In this document: in pieces, positions 26,359-35,775 of the stretch | Position numbering within the stretch: position 1 is the first letter of the stretch | Layout: each line of letters begins with the position of its first letter | Source: Singulisphaera acidiphila DSM 18658 | Lineage (GTDB): Bacteria > Planctomycetota > Planctomycetia > Isosphaerales > Isosphaeraceae | Assembly: GCF_000242455.2 (NCBI RefSeq) | Contig: NC_019892.1 | Coordinates: 7,698,744 to 7,762,743 of the forward strand | Reading direction: 5' to 3' | DNA: 64,000 nucleotides | The notes under the pieces: generated by a model | What the model was told of the DNA's origin: nothing | The model's database searches: none | The model's input: only the letters and a program-made list of their open reading frames with translations | Translations under genes and position numbers: made by a program

Positions 26359-27700
26359 CGGCTATCGTTCCCACATCGCCAGCCCCGAGCGTCACCAGCA
26401 CGTCACCGGGTTCCAGATTCCCGTCCAGCTCTCGGATCACATCGTCGAGACCGGCCGCCTCACAAGCGTTCACGCCGGACCCGACCAGGGCCTCCACGAG
26501 CGAATTCGCCCTCCGCCCCCCAACCTGACCACTTCCCTCAGTCACCAAAACATGGTCCGCCCCAGCGAACGCAGCCGGATAGCCGGCTTCCGCCCCAGCG
26601 GTCCCCGTCTCCTCGCCGGTACAGATCACGGCCCAGATCGGACGAGGTCCAAAAACCTGGCGAGCGATCGTCAGCGTCTCAGAGACCGAGTCGGGGTCAC
26701 AGCCCGCGTCATCTACCAGCGTAACACCTCGATAGCTTCCCCGTGACTCGAAATCACGAGAAAGCCCCGCGAACTCTTCCAACCCTTGTTTAATCTCCTG
26801 AATCGGCACGGAAAGCCGGTCGCAGGCGGCGACCGCCGCCAGGGCACCCAACACGTTTCGACGCCCGGGGACGCGCAAACGAACTTCAACCGCGAATTGC
26901 CCCTTGTGAAACGCACGGAACCGATAACGGCCCCGTTCCTCGCGCAGGTCGGCTCCCCACCAGTCACTCGGTCGATCGAGCGAAATCCGTTCCACCATCG
27001 GCACCAGGTCGCGCACCACCTCCGCAACCATCTGATTGTCTTCGAGGGCGAGGACATAGCCGTCCGCCGGAACCGAGTCCGCGAACTGGCGAATCGCCGC
27101 CTTTCGCTCTTCCGCAAGCCAAGGCCGGTCGTCTCCCACATCCAAGAGCAGGGCCAGACTCGGCGAGGCGGGACCGATCTCCCCCGCTCCTTCGATCGCT
27201 TCGGCCACAAAATGGGGGCCCGAGCCGACGCGGCCCCAACCACCCAGCTGAGGCACCTCCGACCCCAGTACAATCGTCGGGTCGAGCCCGGCCTGAGTCA
27301 GGATCCAACCGATCATCGCCGAGGCGGTCGACGCGGTCCGACGGCCGACCACCGCCAGGCTGATCGATTCTTGCATCATCTGGCCGAGCCACTGCCCGAC
27401 CGACGCTTGATCGATGCCGCGCCGGGTGGCGGCGAGCCGCGACGGATGATCGCGCCCGACCTCCGGGTGATAGACGAGGAACTGAGCCCCCCGCGACGAG
27501 TGGCCGGCATGGATCCGGGCACCAAGTCGCCTGAGCCGCTCAACAGCGAGGCGGCTCGACGGCTCAGACCCAGTCACCAGCATGCCTCGCTGCACGAGCA
27601 TTTGGGCCAGGCCTGACATCCCGCGTCCCGCAATCCCCACCAGATGCGCATGCGCAGGCGCGACTTCCGCGCGGGCTTCCCCACGTCGCAACCGATCCAT
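26315..27700 (-). CDS. MurC-like Mur-ligase homologue lacking catalytic motifs
   Basis: The 461-residue protein has the three-domain layout of UDP-MurNAc:L-Ala ligase. The nucleotide-sugar loop reads HLVGIAGRGMSGLAQML (about 19-35), the central domain includes AMIGWILTQAGLDPTIVLGSEV, and the C-terminal Rossmann domain includes RRNVLGALAAVAACDRLSVPIQEIKQGLEEFAGL. The ATP loop, GTHGK(T/S)T in working enzymes, is GRRTASTAS at 119-127, with no Gly-Lys. The DDYAHHPTE motif reads DDAGCDPDS (about 330-338), and the later FQPHxxSRT region is also not recognisable. The fold is probably kept but ligase activity is unlikely. The position before murB and the 44-bp overlap are those of murC. Start at MDRLRRGEA (27700); an earlier one at 27754 is possible. 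Confidence 0.85.
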   Translation of the reverse strand: MDRLRRGEARAEVAPAHAHLVGIAGRGMSGLAQMLVQRGMLVTGSEPSSRLAVERLRRLGARIHAGHSSRGAQFLVYHPEVGRDHPSRLAATRRGIDQASVGQWLGQMMQESISLAVVGRRTASTASAMIGWILTQAGLDPTIVLGSEVPQLGGWGRVGSGPHFVAEAIEGAGEIGPASPSLALLLDVGDDRPWLAEERKAAIRQFADSVPADGYVLALEDNQMVAEVVRDLVPMVERISLDRPSDWWGADLREERGRYRFRAFHKGQFAVEVRLRVPGRRNVLGALAAVAACDRLSVPIQEIKQGLEEFAGLSRDFESRGSYRGVTLVDDAGCDPDSVSETLTIARQVFGPRPIWAVICTGEETGTAGAEAGYPAAFAGADHVLVTEGSGQVGGRRANSLVEALVGSGVNACEAAGLDDVIRELDGNLEPGDVLVTLGAGDVGTIADAFIRRLSRDHQGR

Positions 27701-28084
27701 CGGCGAGCGCCCCCGGTCTATCCTGAGAGTCAACGAGCAGGCAACGGCCAACACGGGCCGTCACTCTTCCGCCCTCCAAACCCTACTATCGGTTCGACAG
27801 GCAGAACGCTCGCAATCTTTCCCGACGACCGGAACCACCCGTTCACCGGAATTATGTTAGCCAGCGCTCCAGGAGGCGTCAAGGAAACGAACCAACCCCC
27901 GCGTCCCTCGCATCTTGTTCTTCCGCAAGGGCCCCGATTATTCTGATAATGGATGGATTCACTTTTTTCTCGCCTCGCGGTCGGACCTCCTCGTTTAGCC
28001 TGAACAAGAGTTCCAGCAATTTCCGGTTCCCATCCTCTTGTGTGTCGGCTTCACAACCATTTATTAAACAAGAATGAGACGACG
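27701..28084. other. Divergent promoter region
   Basis: This 384-bp stretch separates the MurC-like gene (leftward) from the zinc-ribbon membrane protein gene (rightward). No gene is seen in it. GATAAT at 27945-27950 is a possible -10 element for the rightward gene, without a convincing -35. Confidence 0.35.
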
Positions 28085-28900
28085 ATGAGCGACCTTTTGC
28101 CCCCCGAAGCCGACCCAGATGGGCCACTCCAGTTCGACCAAGCTGAATATAAAACCGAGATTCCCGGCCGATTAACCTGTGCGGTTTGTAACAACGAGAT
28201 TGAAAATCTCTATTACGAATTCAATGGAATGACCGTCTGCGATTCCTGCCAAGTCATAATCAATGGCCACTGGGCCGGAGGGTCGGGCCTGCTCCGATTC
28301 GCGAAAGCATCCCTCTTGGGGACGATCGCGGCGTTCGCTGGATTCGCAATCTACTTCGGAATCCAAAAAACGATGGGAATGCAGATCGGCCTGATCGCCA
28401 TTCTCGTCGGCTACATGGTTGGCACAGCGGTTCGGTCCGGTTCGGGACAACGTGGTGGCTGGATCTATCAGGGCTTGGCGATCCTATTGACCTACGCAGC
28501 CATCTCCGCGAGTTACGCGGCGACCTATCTTCCTGTAATTCTCGCCGAGCGGGTTGAAGGAAAAAACGCAAACCACGGCGAACTGACTGACAAACCGGAG
28601 GCTGAACGGAACAAGGAGCAAAAGCCCGTCGACGCCGAGAAGGAACTTCCCCCTCCGGAGCGTCAGCCCTTGAAGGCCGCGGACCTCTCCAACCCCATTC
28701 TTTTATTGTCGCTAATTATCATATCACTATCCCTCCCTATTGTTGTCGGCCTCTCCTCTCCAATCGGCCTGTTAATCGTCGGCTTCGCGCTCTGGGAGGC
28801 CTGGAAACTCAATCGGCACGTGCCCTTGGTCTTCAACGGTCCCTTCTCCTTTGGTGGAGAGAGCGCCCCACCACCGACGGAAGTGCCCAGTCATGCTTGA
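28085..28900 (+). CDS. Zinc-ribbon membrane protein, unknown function
   Basis: This 271-residue protein starts MSDLLPPEADPDG. An N-terminal zinc ribbon is visible as CAVCNNEIENLYYEFNGMTVCDSC. Several hydrophobic segments follow (LLGTIAAFAGFAIYFGI, IGLIAILVGYMVGTAV, AILLTYAAISASYAATYLPVIL), then a charged linker rich in Glu/Lys and two more membrane segments (ILLLSLIIISLSLPIVVGLSSPIGLLIVGFALW). I do not recognise a named family. The stop overlaps the start of the following protease-like gene by 8 bp (ATGCTTGA at 28893-28900), so they form an operon and may work together at the membrane. Confidence 0.75.
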   Translation: MSDLLPPEADPDGPLQFDQAEYKTEIPGRLTCAVCNNEIENLYYEFNGMTVCDSCQVIINGHWAGGSGLLRFAKASLLGTIAAFAGFAIYFGIQKTMGMQIGLIAILVGYMVGTAVRSGSGQRGGWIYQGLAILLTYAAISASYAATYLPVILAERVEGKNANHGELTDKPEAERNKEQKPVDAEKELPPPERQPLKAADLSNPILLLSLIIISLSLPIVVGLSSPIGLLIVGFALWEAWKLNRHVPLVFNGPFSFGGESAPPPTEVPSHA

Positions 28901-29957
28901 TTCGACCCCTTTGTCCACTTCAACCCAGTGCGGATCCTGTGGGACCGAGTACGCGACGAAACTGCTCGCCTGTCCCCAATGCCACAGGCTCGCCCACGCC
29001 GACGCGTTGAAACAGCTCGCCGACGTCGCCGATGAGGCGAGCCGATCGGGGGATTTGACAACGGCTCTCGCCGCGTGGCGGGACGCACTCACGTTGCTGC
29101 CGCCGGCATCTCGGCAATATGAAGCGATCAAGGCTCGAATCGAAACGCTCACCCGGCAGATCGACGAGGGACAAGGAGTCAACCCTGACCCCGTTTCAAG
29201 CAAACCGGCCGAGACTCCGTCGGCCGATTGGTCAGGCAAGGCCGGAGTGGCAGGTCTCGGGACGCTGGCACTGCTGGCCCTGAAGTTCAAGTTCGTGCTG
29301 ATCATGGCCCTGACCAAGGGGAAGCTTCTTCTCTTAGGGCTGACCAAGGCGAGTACGCTCTTCTCGATGCTTCTGTCGCTGGGGGTATATTGGACCGCCT
29401 TCGGCTGGAAATTCGCCCTCGGTCTGGTGCTCTCGATCTACGTTCACGAAATGGGGCACGTGGCCGCACTCAGGCGTTTCGGCATCAGGGCCGGGGCCCC
29501 GATGTTCATCCCCGGTCTCGGCGCCTTTGTCCGCCTCAAACAGACGTTGCCCGATGCCCGGGCCGACGCCCGCGTAGGACTGGCCGGCCCGATTTGGGGG
29601 CTGTTCGGCGCCATCGCGACCTACGCCGCGGCGCTGGCGACCGACTCGCTCATGCTGGCGGCGATCGCCAAGTTGGCGGCCTGGATCAATCTGTTTAACT
29701 TAATACCGATCTGGCAACTCGACGGCGGCCGTGGTTTTCGATCGATGTCCCGCTCCGAGCGCTGGTTCTCGGCTCTGGCGATCGCGGTCATGTGGGCAGT
29801 AACCCAGGAGGTCCTCCTCGTTCTCCTCCTGATCGGGGCCACTCTCAACGCAGTGACTCATCCGCCCTCGAAAGAGTCCGATCGACGGGCCACGTTCGAA
29901 TACGTCATCCTGGTGATTGCGTTCTCCCTCCTCACGATGATTCCTGTGAACATCTGA
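28893..29957 (+). CDS. Site-2-protease-like M50 membrane metalloprotease with zinc ribbon
   Basis: The 354-residue protein begins MLDSTPLSTSTQCGSCGTEYATKLLACPQCHRLAHADAL. That is an N-terminal zinc ribbon (CGSC...CPQC) followed by a TPR-like helical stretch (DLTTALAAWRDALTLLPPASRQYEAIKARIETL). The membrane part has the M50 zinc motif VHEMGHVAALRRFGI and the second site NLIPIWQLDGGRGF, with the catalytic Asp in LDGG. M50 enzymes cut transmembrane segments, often in regulated proteolysis of membrane-bound regulators. Its gene is translationally coupled to the zinc-ribbon membrane protein. The kinase gene is 177 bp downstream. Confidence 0.88.
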   Translation: MLDSTPLSTSTQCGSCGTEYATKLLACPQCHRLAHADALKQLADVADEASRSGDLTTALAAWRDALTLLPPASRQYEAIKARIETLTRQIDEGQGVNPDPVSSKPAETPSADWSGKAGVAGLGTLALLALKFKFVLIMALTKGKLLLLGLTKASTLFSMLLSLGVYWTAFGWKFALGLVLSIYVHEMGHVAALRRFGIRAGAPMFIPGLGAFVRLKQTLPDARADARVGLAGPIWGLFGAIATYAAALATDSLMLAAIAKLAAWINLFNLIPIWQLDGGRGFRSMSRSERWFSALAIAVMWAVTQEVLLVLLLIGATLNAVTHPPSKESDRRATFEYVILVIAFSLLTMIPVNI

Positions 29958-30134
29958 GGCCGACGCAAAGTGCAGGGCTCGGTCCCTTTTCAAGAGTAAC
30001 GAGGGGGAGGCCTCGTCACCTTGGGAATCGAGTGGGCTTGGATTATGATGAAATAGGGCCGCTCACCCTGCTTCCCGACCTCCGTCCGCCCTCATTCCAT
30101 CCATTCTTTCGGTTATCCGCGGAGATCCCTCATC

Positions 30135-32993
30135 GTGGCGATCCAATGCCCCTCCTGCGATCACGCCCTCGGACTGAAAGCAGCCAAGCCGGGACGCTAC
30201 ACCACCAAGTGTCCCAAGTGCGCCCAGAAGCTCTTACTCCTCGTCCCCGCCGATCCTGAAGCATCCCCCACGGTCTCCGCCGTTCGAGCCGACCCAACGG
30301 CCAATACCAGCGCGGCTCAAACTCCCACGGTTGCGCCGACGCTTCCGCCCACCATCGGGACACAGGCGACCACGCCCGACGCGGCAGCCGCCGCCACCGG
30401 CGTCTGGTCGGCCCCTCGAGAGACGGAGGTCGCCGCCACGGCGGCCGATTCCGGGGGCGAGACGCGACCGACCAGTTACTGGGCGACCACCGCACCGACC
30501 GCGCCGCCGAACGAGGCCATCAATAGCGCGGAGCTCGGATTCGCCCTGGGGACCGACGCAGGTCCCACGAACCCAGGCCTCTCGACAGGCGCGAAGCCTG
30601 AGGGGATTCCCAGCGTACTCGGCGGCTATCAGATTCTCAGCGAGCTCGGCCGAGGCGGAATGGGCGCCGTCTACCTGGCGCGACAGATTTCGTTGAACCG
30701 CAACGTCGCCCTGAAGGTGATGAAGCCCGAGTGGGCCGACAACCCCACGTTTGTCTCACGGTTCACCCGCGAAGCCTACGCCGCAGCCCAGCTCGTGCAC
30801 CATAACGTCGTACAAATCTATGACTTCGGCCAGGACCGAGGGACCAACTTCTTCAGCATGGAGTTTGTCCAGGGCCAAACGCTCTCTCAACTGGTCAAAG
30901 CGCAGAAGAAGCTCGACCCCGAGGCCGCTGTCGGATTCATCCTCCAGGCCGCGCGCGGACTCAAATATGCTCACGACCAAGGGATGATCCATCGCGACAT
31001 AAAGCCCGATAACCTCTTGCTCAATGATCAAGGGGTCGTCAAGGTCGCGGACCTGGGCTTGGTGAAGACCCCCGCCCTGGCCGAGGCCGAAGAAGCCCGC
31101 GAGGCCAACACGGCAGTCGTCGCAGCGCCCAAAGGAGCGGTCTCCCTGGCCTCGAGCGGCAACCCGATCACCCTGGTCAATTCGGCCATGGGAACCCCTG
31201 CCTTCATGGCGCCCGAGCAAGCCGTCGACGCGGCGTCCGTCGACGCGCGTGCGGATATCTACTCGCTCGGCTGCACCCTCTATGACCTGGTCACAGGCCG
31301 CCCCCCGTTCGAGGGAAAGACGGCCATCGAGCTGATCACGAAACATCAGACCGAGGTGATCGTTCCTCCCGAGGCGATCGTCAAACGCGTCCCCAAGGCC
31401 CTCTCCGACATCATCCTCAAGATGGTGGCGAAAAAGCCCCAGGATCGCTATTCCTACCTCGGCGACGTCATCAAGGTGCTCGAAGACTACCTCGGCCTAC
31501 CGGGCAGCGGGGTCTTCTCGCCTCGTGAGGAGCACGCGAACCTGCTCGCCGAAAGCGTTGAGGCGTTCAACAACGCGACCACGGCCCGACTTCGGCCCAA
31601 GCTCATCCTCGGCGGGTTCGCCGCCTGCCTCTTCGTGGTGGTCGCGGCGGCCCTCGCCCGGCAACCGTTCCTGGCGACCGGCTTCCTCGGGCTCGGGCTG
31701 ATGACGGCCCTCGCCTACTTCATCGTCTCGGGTGTGACTCAGAAGAAGGCACTCTTCCTCAAAGCCCAACAGCTCGTTCTGGGGAGCGGCCTGTTCGAGT
31801 GGCTGATGGTCCTGGCCGGGCTCGTTTTATTCGCAACGGGCCTGGTCGTTTTCCACCTTGTGTTTGCCTGGATCGCCTTTGGTGTCGTGGCAACGATGAT
31901 CGCGATCGGCTTCCACATGGCGTACGACAAGAAGCTCGAGGCGGAGCGGCGTGAGGCCGTCGAAAAGACCGAGAACATGCTCAAGACAATGCGCCTGCAT
32001 GGCCTCGATGAAGATGCGCTCCGGCAATTCGTCTGCAAATACGCGGGCAACCGCTGGGAGGAGTTCTACGAAACCCTCTTCGGGTACGAGGCGAAGCTGA
32101 TCGCCCGCGACCGCTGGGGACGCGCTGAGCAAGGGCGATTGCGATCGCGGTTCGGTGCCTGGCGTGACCCCATCGTCCGCTGGATCGACGCGAAACAGCA
32201 GACAAGGCGGGAGGCACGCGAGAAGCGACTGCTCCAGAAGATCGAGGAAAAGGGCCTGGCAGCGCGGGGCGTCAACCTCATGACGGCCAGGCGCCAGGCG
32301 CGGCGAGCGGCCGAGGCCATGGTCATGATGGCCGCCGAAATCAAGGAAGCGGAACGTCTACCGCACGCCGTCCGAGGCGAACGGCTCGCGATCGGCCAAG
32401 CTCTCCGGGACGCGGCCGCGAAGCCCGAGATGGTGCTCCACGAACGTGAGCAAGGCCTGATCGGCCCCCGCACCGACGGCCCCCTCAACCTCATCCTCGG
32501 CCCTGGCCCCCGTTTCCTCGCCGGTGCCCTGTTACTTACCGGCTGCCTCTTCTGGATGCATCAAAACCAGTTGCTGACCCAGAAGAAACTGGACGAGGCC
32601 ACAGCCACCGCCAAGCAACTCAGCCAAAAGGCCCAGGCCGTGGCCACTGAGGCCGTGAAGGCAAACGACGTCAGCGTCCTCAAGGATGTCCATAAAACGT
32701 TCGCTCAGATCGACCTTCCCAAGGTTCCTGACCGCACACGCCCCTTGAACCTGCCGATGATTCCAAAACGGTTCACCGCCCTGTTCAACTCCTTCAATCC
32801 GGGAGTCGCCGGCCTGGTCCTCCTCTTTTCCTCATTTTTCCGAGGCGTCAAAATCAGCCTGTTCGCCCTCCCGGGGGCCGCAGTCGCCTGGTTCGGGCCG
32901 CAAATTCTCCCAGGAATGAATCCTTGGATCGCTCCCGCACTTGGCCTTCTGCTCGGAGGACTCGGCGCGATCTTTGGGCGAACTCGGTATTAA
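30135..32993 (+). CDS. Membrane serine/threonine protein kinase with zinc ribbon
   Basis: This 952-residue protein starts with GTG. An N-terminal zinc ribbon (IQCPSCDHALGL...TKCPKCAQKLLL, residues 4-35) precedes a Pro/Ala/Thr-rich linker. The kinase domain starts near residue 165: LGRGGMGAVYLARQ, VALKVMKPEW (Lys of the ATP site), MIHRDIKPDNLLLNDQG (catalytic Asp), VADLGLVKTP (DLG in place of DFG) and GTPAFMAPEQAVDAASVDARADIYSLGCTLYDLVTGRPPF. After it lie four or so membrane segments, a long basic helical region with many Arg/Ala, and further membrane segments at the C-terminus (FLAGALLLTGCLFWM, VAGLVLLFSSFF). Planctomycetes have many such kinases; the input signal is unknown. Confidence 0.92.
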   Translation: MAIQCPSCDHALGLKAAKPGRYTTKCPKCAQKLLLLVPADPEASPTVSAVRADPTANTSAAQTPTVAPTLPPTIGTQATTPDAAAAATGVWSAPRETEVAATAADSGGETRPTSYWATTAPTAPPNEAINSAELGFALGTDAGPTNPGLSTGAKPEGIPSVLGGYQILSELGRGGMGAVYLARQISLNRNVALKVMKPEWADNPTFVSRFTREAYAAAQLVHHNVVQIYDFGQDRGTNFFSMEFVQGQTLSQLVKAQKKLDPEAAVGFILQAARGLKYAHDQGMIHRDIKPDNLLLNDQGVVKVADLGLVKTPALAEAEEAREANTAVVAAPKGAVSLASSGNPITLVNSAMGTPAFMAPEQAVDAASVDARADIYSLGCTLYDLVTGRPPFEGKTAIELITKHQTEVIVPPEAIVKRVPKALSDIILKMVAKKPQDRYSYLGDVIKVLEDYLGLPGSGVFSPREEHANLLAESVEAFNNATTARLRPKLILGGFAACLFVVVAAALARQPFLATGFLGLGLMTALAYFIVSGVTQKKALFLKAQQLVLGSGLFEWLMVLAGLVLFATGLVVFHLVFAWIAFGVVATMIAIGFHMAYDKKLEAERREAVEKTENMLKTMRLHGLDEDALRQFVCKYAGNRWEEFYETLFGYEAKLIARDRWGRAEQGRLRSRFGAWRDPIVRWIDAKQQTRREAREKRLLQKIEEKGLAARGVNLMTARRQARRAAEAMVMMAAEIKEAERLPHAVRGERLAIGQALRDAAAKPEMVLHEREQGLIGPRTDGPLNLILGPGPRFLAGALLLTGCLFWMHQNQLLTQKKLDEATATAKQLSQKAQAVATEAVKANDVSVLKDVHKTFAQIDLPKVPDRTRPLNLPMIPKRFTALFNSFNPGVAGLVLLFSSFFRGVKISLFALPGAAVAWFGPQILPGMNPWIAPALGLLLGGLGAIFGRTRY

Positions 32994-33048
32994 TTTAAGT
33001 GCGCCGGGGTCCGACGTGTGCGGACCCCAGCCACCCCGATCGATGTGA

Positions 33049-35610
33049 TTACTTGGGGGGTTGGCCCGAAGGGTCTTCCTCGCGGTAAAAGCTGTTGAAC
33101 AGGAGCCGGAAGGTTCCGTGCGGCTGACCGCGATGCTGGGGCGGGAAGCCGAAGAGAACGACTCGGCCGGGGCCGATGTTGAACTCGACGAGCGCGGCTT
33201 TGCCTTGGATGACTTCAGGGCCAAGCAACCAGCCACTCTCCAACAGATTCTTGCCGGCGTAGCGTAAGCCAACTTTCCCGGGCCGCTGGACGTTCTCCGG
33301 GACGTCAAACGCAAGCGAATGGTCGAAGTATGCGGAGAGTTCCGAGGAGACGCCTCGCGTCAAGGAAGAAGTCCCGGTTCGCGTGACACGGACGATCGAG
33401 CCGGGCGCATAAAACCGCGACGACTTCACCCCCTTCAACACGTTGACCACGGGAAGGGCGAACTCGGTGATCGCGTAGTCACAGGAGTTCTCCAAACAGA
33501 CGAGCGTTCCCCCCGCTTCGACGAACGCCCGCAAGGCAGCCGCTCCTTCAGGCCCCAATCCCCCCACGTATTTCGGCTCGGTCTGACCTTCCGAGTAGCC
33601 CTGGGACAAGGTTCGCGGCTCGATCGAAGCGATGACCAGCGTCTCGATCCGCTCCTTCAGGCCCCCTGCGCGAATCTCGGCATTATGCAGCGTGGTGTAC
33701 GGGATCCGGAACTTTTCGAGCACGAGCCGGGTCCAGCCTTCATCCATACTCGAATCCCAGGGCTGATAGACGCCGATTCGGCCGCGTCGGAGCTCCCTCG
33801 ACAACTTCGGGCTGGGATCATTCGCATGGCCGATCAGTTGACTCGAGACCGTCGGCAAGACTCGACTGAGCACCGCTTCGGCCTGGGCATCGGCCGGGAA
33901 CGAGAGGTGGCCGCTCGCCTCGTTCACCTTGACGATGACACCGGCATCCAGCAACGCATTCACAACCACGAAATCATCGTTCGCCTGATTGCCTAAGGCG
34001 AAATATTTCGGGGCGCTCTCCCCCGAGCGTTGGCCCTGGATCAGCTCGATCCGCTCGAGCGGTTCGGAATCGGCCGAGAATCGTGTCCCGACAGCACTCA
34101 CCTGAACGCCCATCTGAAGCGGCAGAGTCCAACCGGCCACGTCGTAGGGAGTTTCGGGCACCCCTCCCGCCGTGAACCGAGAGGGATAGACCTGCCGCTC
34201 CATCATGTCCTTGAGGTGACTCCGATAGGGCTGAGCAGCGGGCAGAATCCAGGCTCCCGCCTCGTAGGAGACGCCGTCGGCCTGAAACGGCTGAGTCGCC
34301 CGCCTCACCTCGATCCCGGAGGCGTGAAGGATCCGGACCAGCTCGCTCGCCGTTCCGGGATCGCGCTGATTGCGGGGAACGACCCAGGCGAAGGGGGGTT
34401 CGTTCTCTCCTTTCCGGGTGGCGTTGCGCGCCATGGCCTGGAGATTGGTCTGAAAGGTTTGCCGATAGCTGGCGGCGAGGGTCAGGATCGACCGGGCGCA
34501 GATCAGCTCGTAGTCGACGATGTCGCGCAAGCGCCACCAGCCGCCGGGCCAGGGATCGACGAAGTTGACGGTGGGCGCGTGGTCGCGGAACCCTCGTGAC
34601 CCGCCGGAGAGGTCGCCCCTTTCAAGAAAGATCGGCGAAGCCATCCGGACGCTGGCTGCCTCGGTCAAAACGGCCACGATGTTGTGCCGTTGCGGAGTGG
34701 TTCGGTTCCCGCCGTTCCACCAGTTGTCGTACATCGCGTTGGTGAGCACACCTTGCTTGCCGGCGGCGGCGAGATCCCCCGCCATATGTGCACCGATCAT
34801 GAAGATCGACTGGTGAATCCGCGCGTCGAGGTTGGGATTGATCGGGTCGTAGAAAGGGGGAACGAACAGGCGGGCGCCTCGGCTCCCCATTTGATGGACA
34901 TCGTAGAGGATTGTCGGCATCCATTCCTGGTAGAGCAGTTGCGTCAGCAGCCGGGTCTCCTTCAGGTTGAGCATGAACCAGTCTCGGTTCGTGTCGTGCC
35001 CGGCGTACTTATGATAAAGCTCGGGCAGGCCGCTCCCTTCCCACGGATGCCCCTTCGACCGCTCATACCAGTGCGCGACCTTGTCCACTCCGTCGGGGTT
35101 TGCCGAGGGGACGAGCAAGAGGATCGTCGAATCGAGGATCGCTCGCGTGGCAGGGTCGTCCTTCGAGGCAAGTTCGTGCAACAGCTCCATCGCCATCAAG
35201 GTCGAGGCCGTCTCGGTCGAGTGGATCGAGCAGGTAATCACGACGACCGGCTTGCTCTCCGCAACCGGATCGGGCGTCTCCGTCGTCGCCGTGAGGCCGG
35301 GGTGACTCAATCGGCGTTGGAACTGCTGGTACTTGGGAAGATCCTTGATCGTCTCGGACGAGGAGACCACAGCCACGATATAGGGGCGGCCCTCGGTCGA
35401 CTCGCCCAGGTTGCGAACCAAGACGCGGTCGGACGCCTCATCCACCTCGCGGAAGTAGTCGACCACGGCCGGCCAAGCCGCGAGATGAAAGTCTGCGCCC
35501 GGCCGATAGCCCAGGTGCGCCTCCGGGCTCGGTACATCGGCCCCCGCACAAGGCAAGACGAAACCGGCGAGGAGGAGCCAGACAAGGACGACTTGGCGAG
35601 AGCTTGGCAT
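33049..35610 (-). CDS. Secreted M14-family zinc carboxypeptidase
   Basis: The 853-residue protein starts MPSSRQVVLVWLLLAGFVLPCAGADV, a signal peptide. Residues further upstream in frame do not look native. The M14 zinc site is seen in VVITCSIHSTETASTLMAMELL (HxxE) and ILYDVHQMGSRGARLFVPPF (second His), with the substrate-binding HDTNRDWFMLNLKETRLL between them. The large C-terminal part contains glutamine-amidotransferase-like stretches (RIGVYQPWDSSMDEGWTRLVLEKFRIPYTTL, ALRAFVEAGGTLVCLENS), often found in this group of large M14 proteins. It is probably periplasmic and digests peptides. The gene lies 165 bp after cyanophycin synthetase on the same strand, but no functional link is shown. Confidence 0.88.
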   Translation of the reverse strand: MPSSRQVVLVWLLLAGFVLPCAGADVPSPEAHLGYRPGADFHLAAWPAVVDYFREVDEASDRVLVRNLGESTEGRPYIVAVVSSSETIKDLPKYQQFQRRLSHPGLTATTETPDPVAESKPVVVITCSIHSTETASTLMAMELLHELASKDDPATRAILDSTILLLVPSANPDGVDKVAHWYERSKGHPWEGSGLPELYHKYAGHDTNRDWFMLNLKETRLLTQLLYQEWMPTILYDVHQMGSRGARLFVPPFYDPINPNLDARIHQSIFMIGAHMAGDLAAAGKQGVLTNAMYDNWWNGGNRTTPQRHNIVAVLTEAASVRMASPIFLERGDLSGGSRGFRDHAPTVNFVDPWPGGWWRLRDIVDYELICARSILTLAASYRQTFQTNLQAMARNATRKGENEPPFAWVVPRNQRDPGTASELVRILHASGIEVRRATQPFQADGVSYEAGAWILPAAQPYRSHLKDMMERQVYPSRFTAGGVPETPYDVAGWTLPLQMGVQVSAVGTRFSADSEPLERIELIQGQRSGESAPKYFALGNQANDDFVVVNALLDAGVIVKVNEASGHLSFPADAQAEAVLSRVLPTVSSQLIGHANDPSPKLSRELRRGRIGVYQPWDSSMDEGWTRLVLEKFRIPYTTLHNAEIRAGGLKERIETLVIASIEPRTLSQGYSEGQTEPKYVGGLGPEGAAALRAFVEAGGTLVCLENSCDYAITEFALPVVNVLKGVKSSRFYAPGSIVRVTRTGTSSLTRGVSSELSAYFDHSLAFDVPENVQRPGKVGLRYAGKNLLESGWLLGPEVIQGKAALVEFNIGPGRVVLFGFPPQHRGQPHGTFRLLFNSFYREEDPSGQPPK

Positions 35611-35775
35611 GGTCGAAGCACGCTCCTTGAGGTCTGACGCGGCGGCGAACGTGATTGATCGGCTGGAACCGAGGACAAGCGAATCGAGTGCGTTCCAAAG
35701 CGGCGTCGCGGCAGGCGGGAGCGTTGCACCTCGGATCAAATGGTCGTGGCCAACGCCCGTCGACTCCATGAGTCG

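Noticed and set aside
26315-27700. MurC-like motif loss as a frameshift artefact
   Set aside because: Sequence before and after the changed ATP loop aligns to MurC in the same frame (LAVVG... and AMIGWILTQAGLDPT), so the changes are substitutions.
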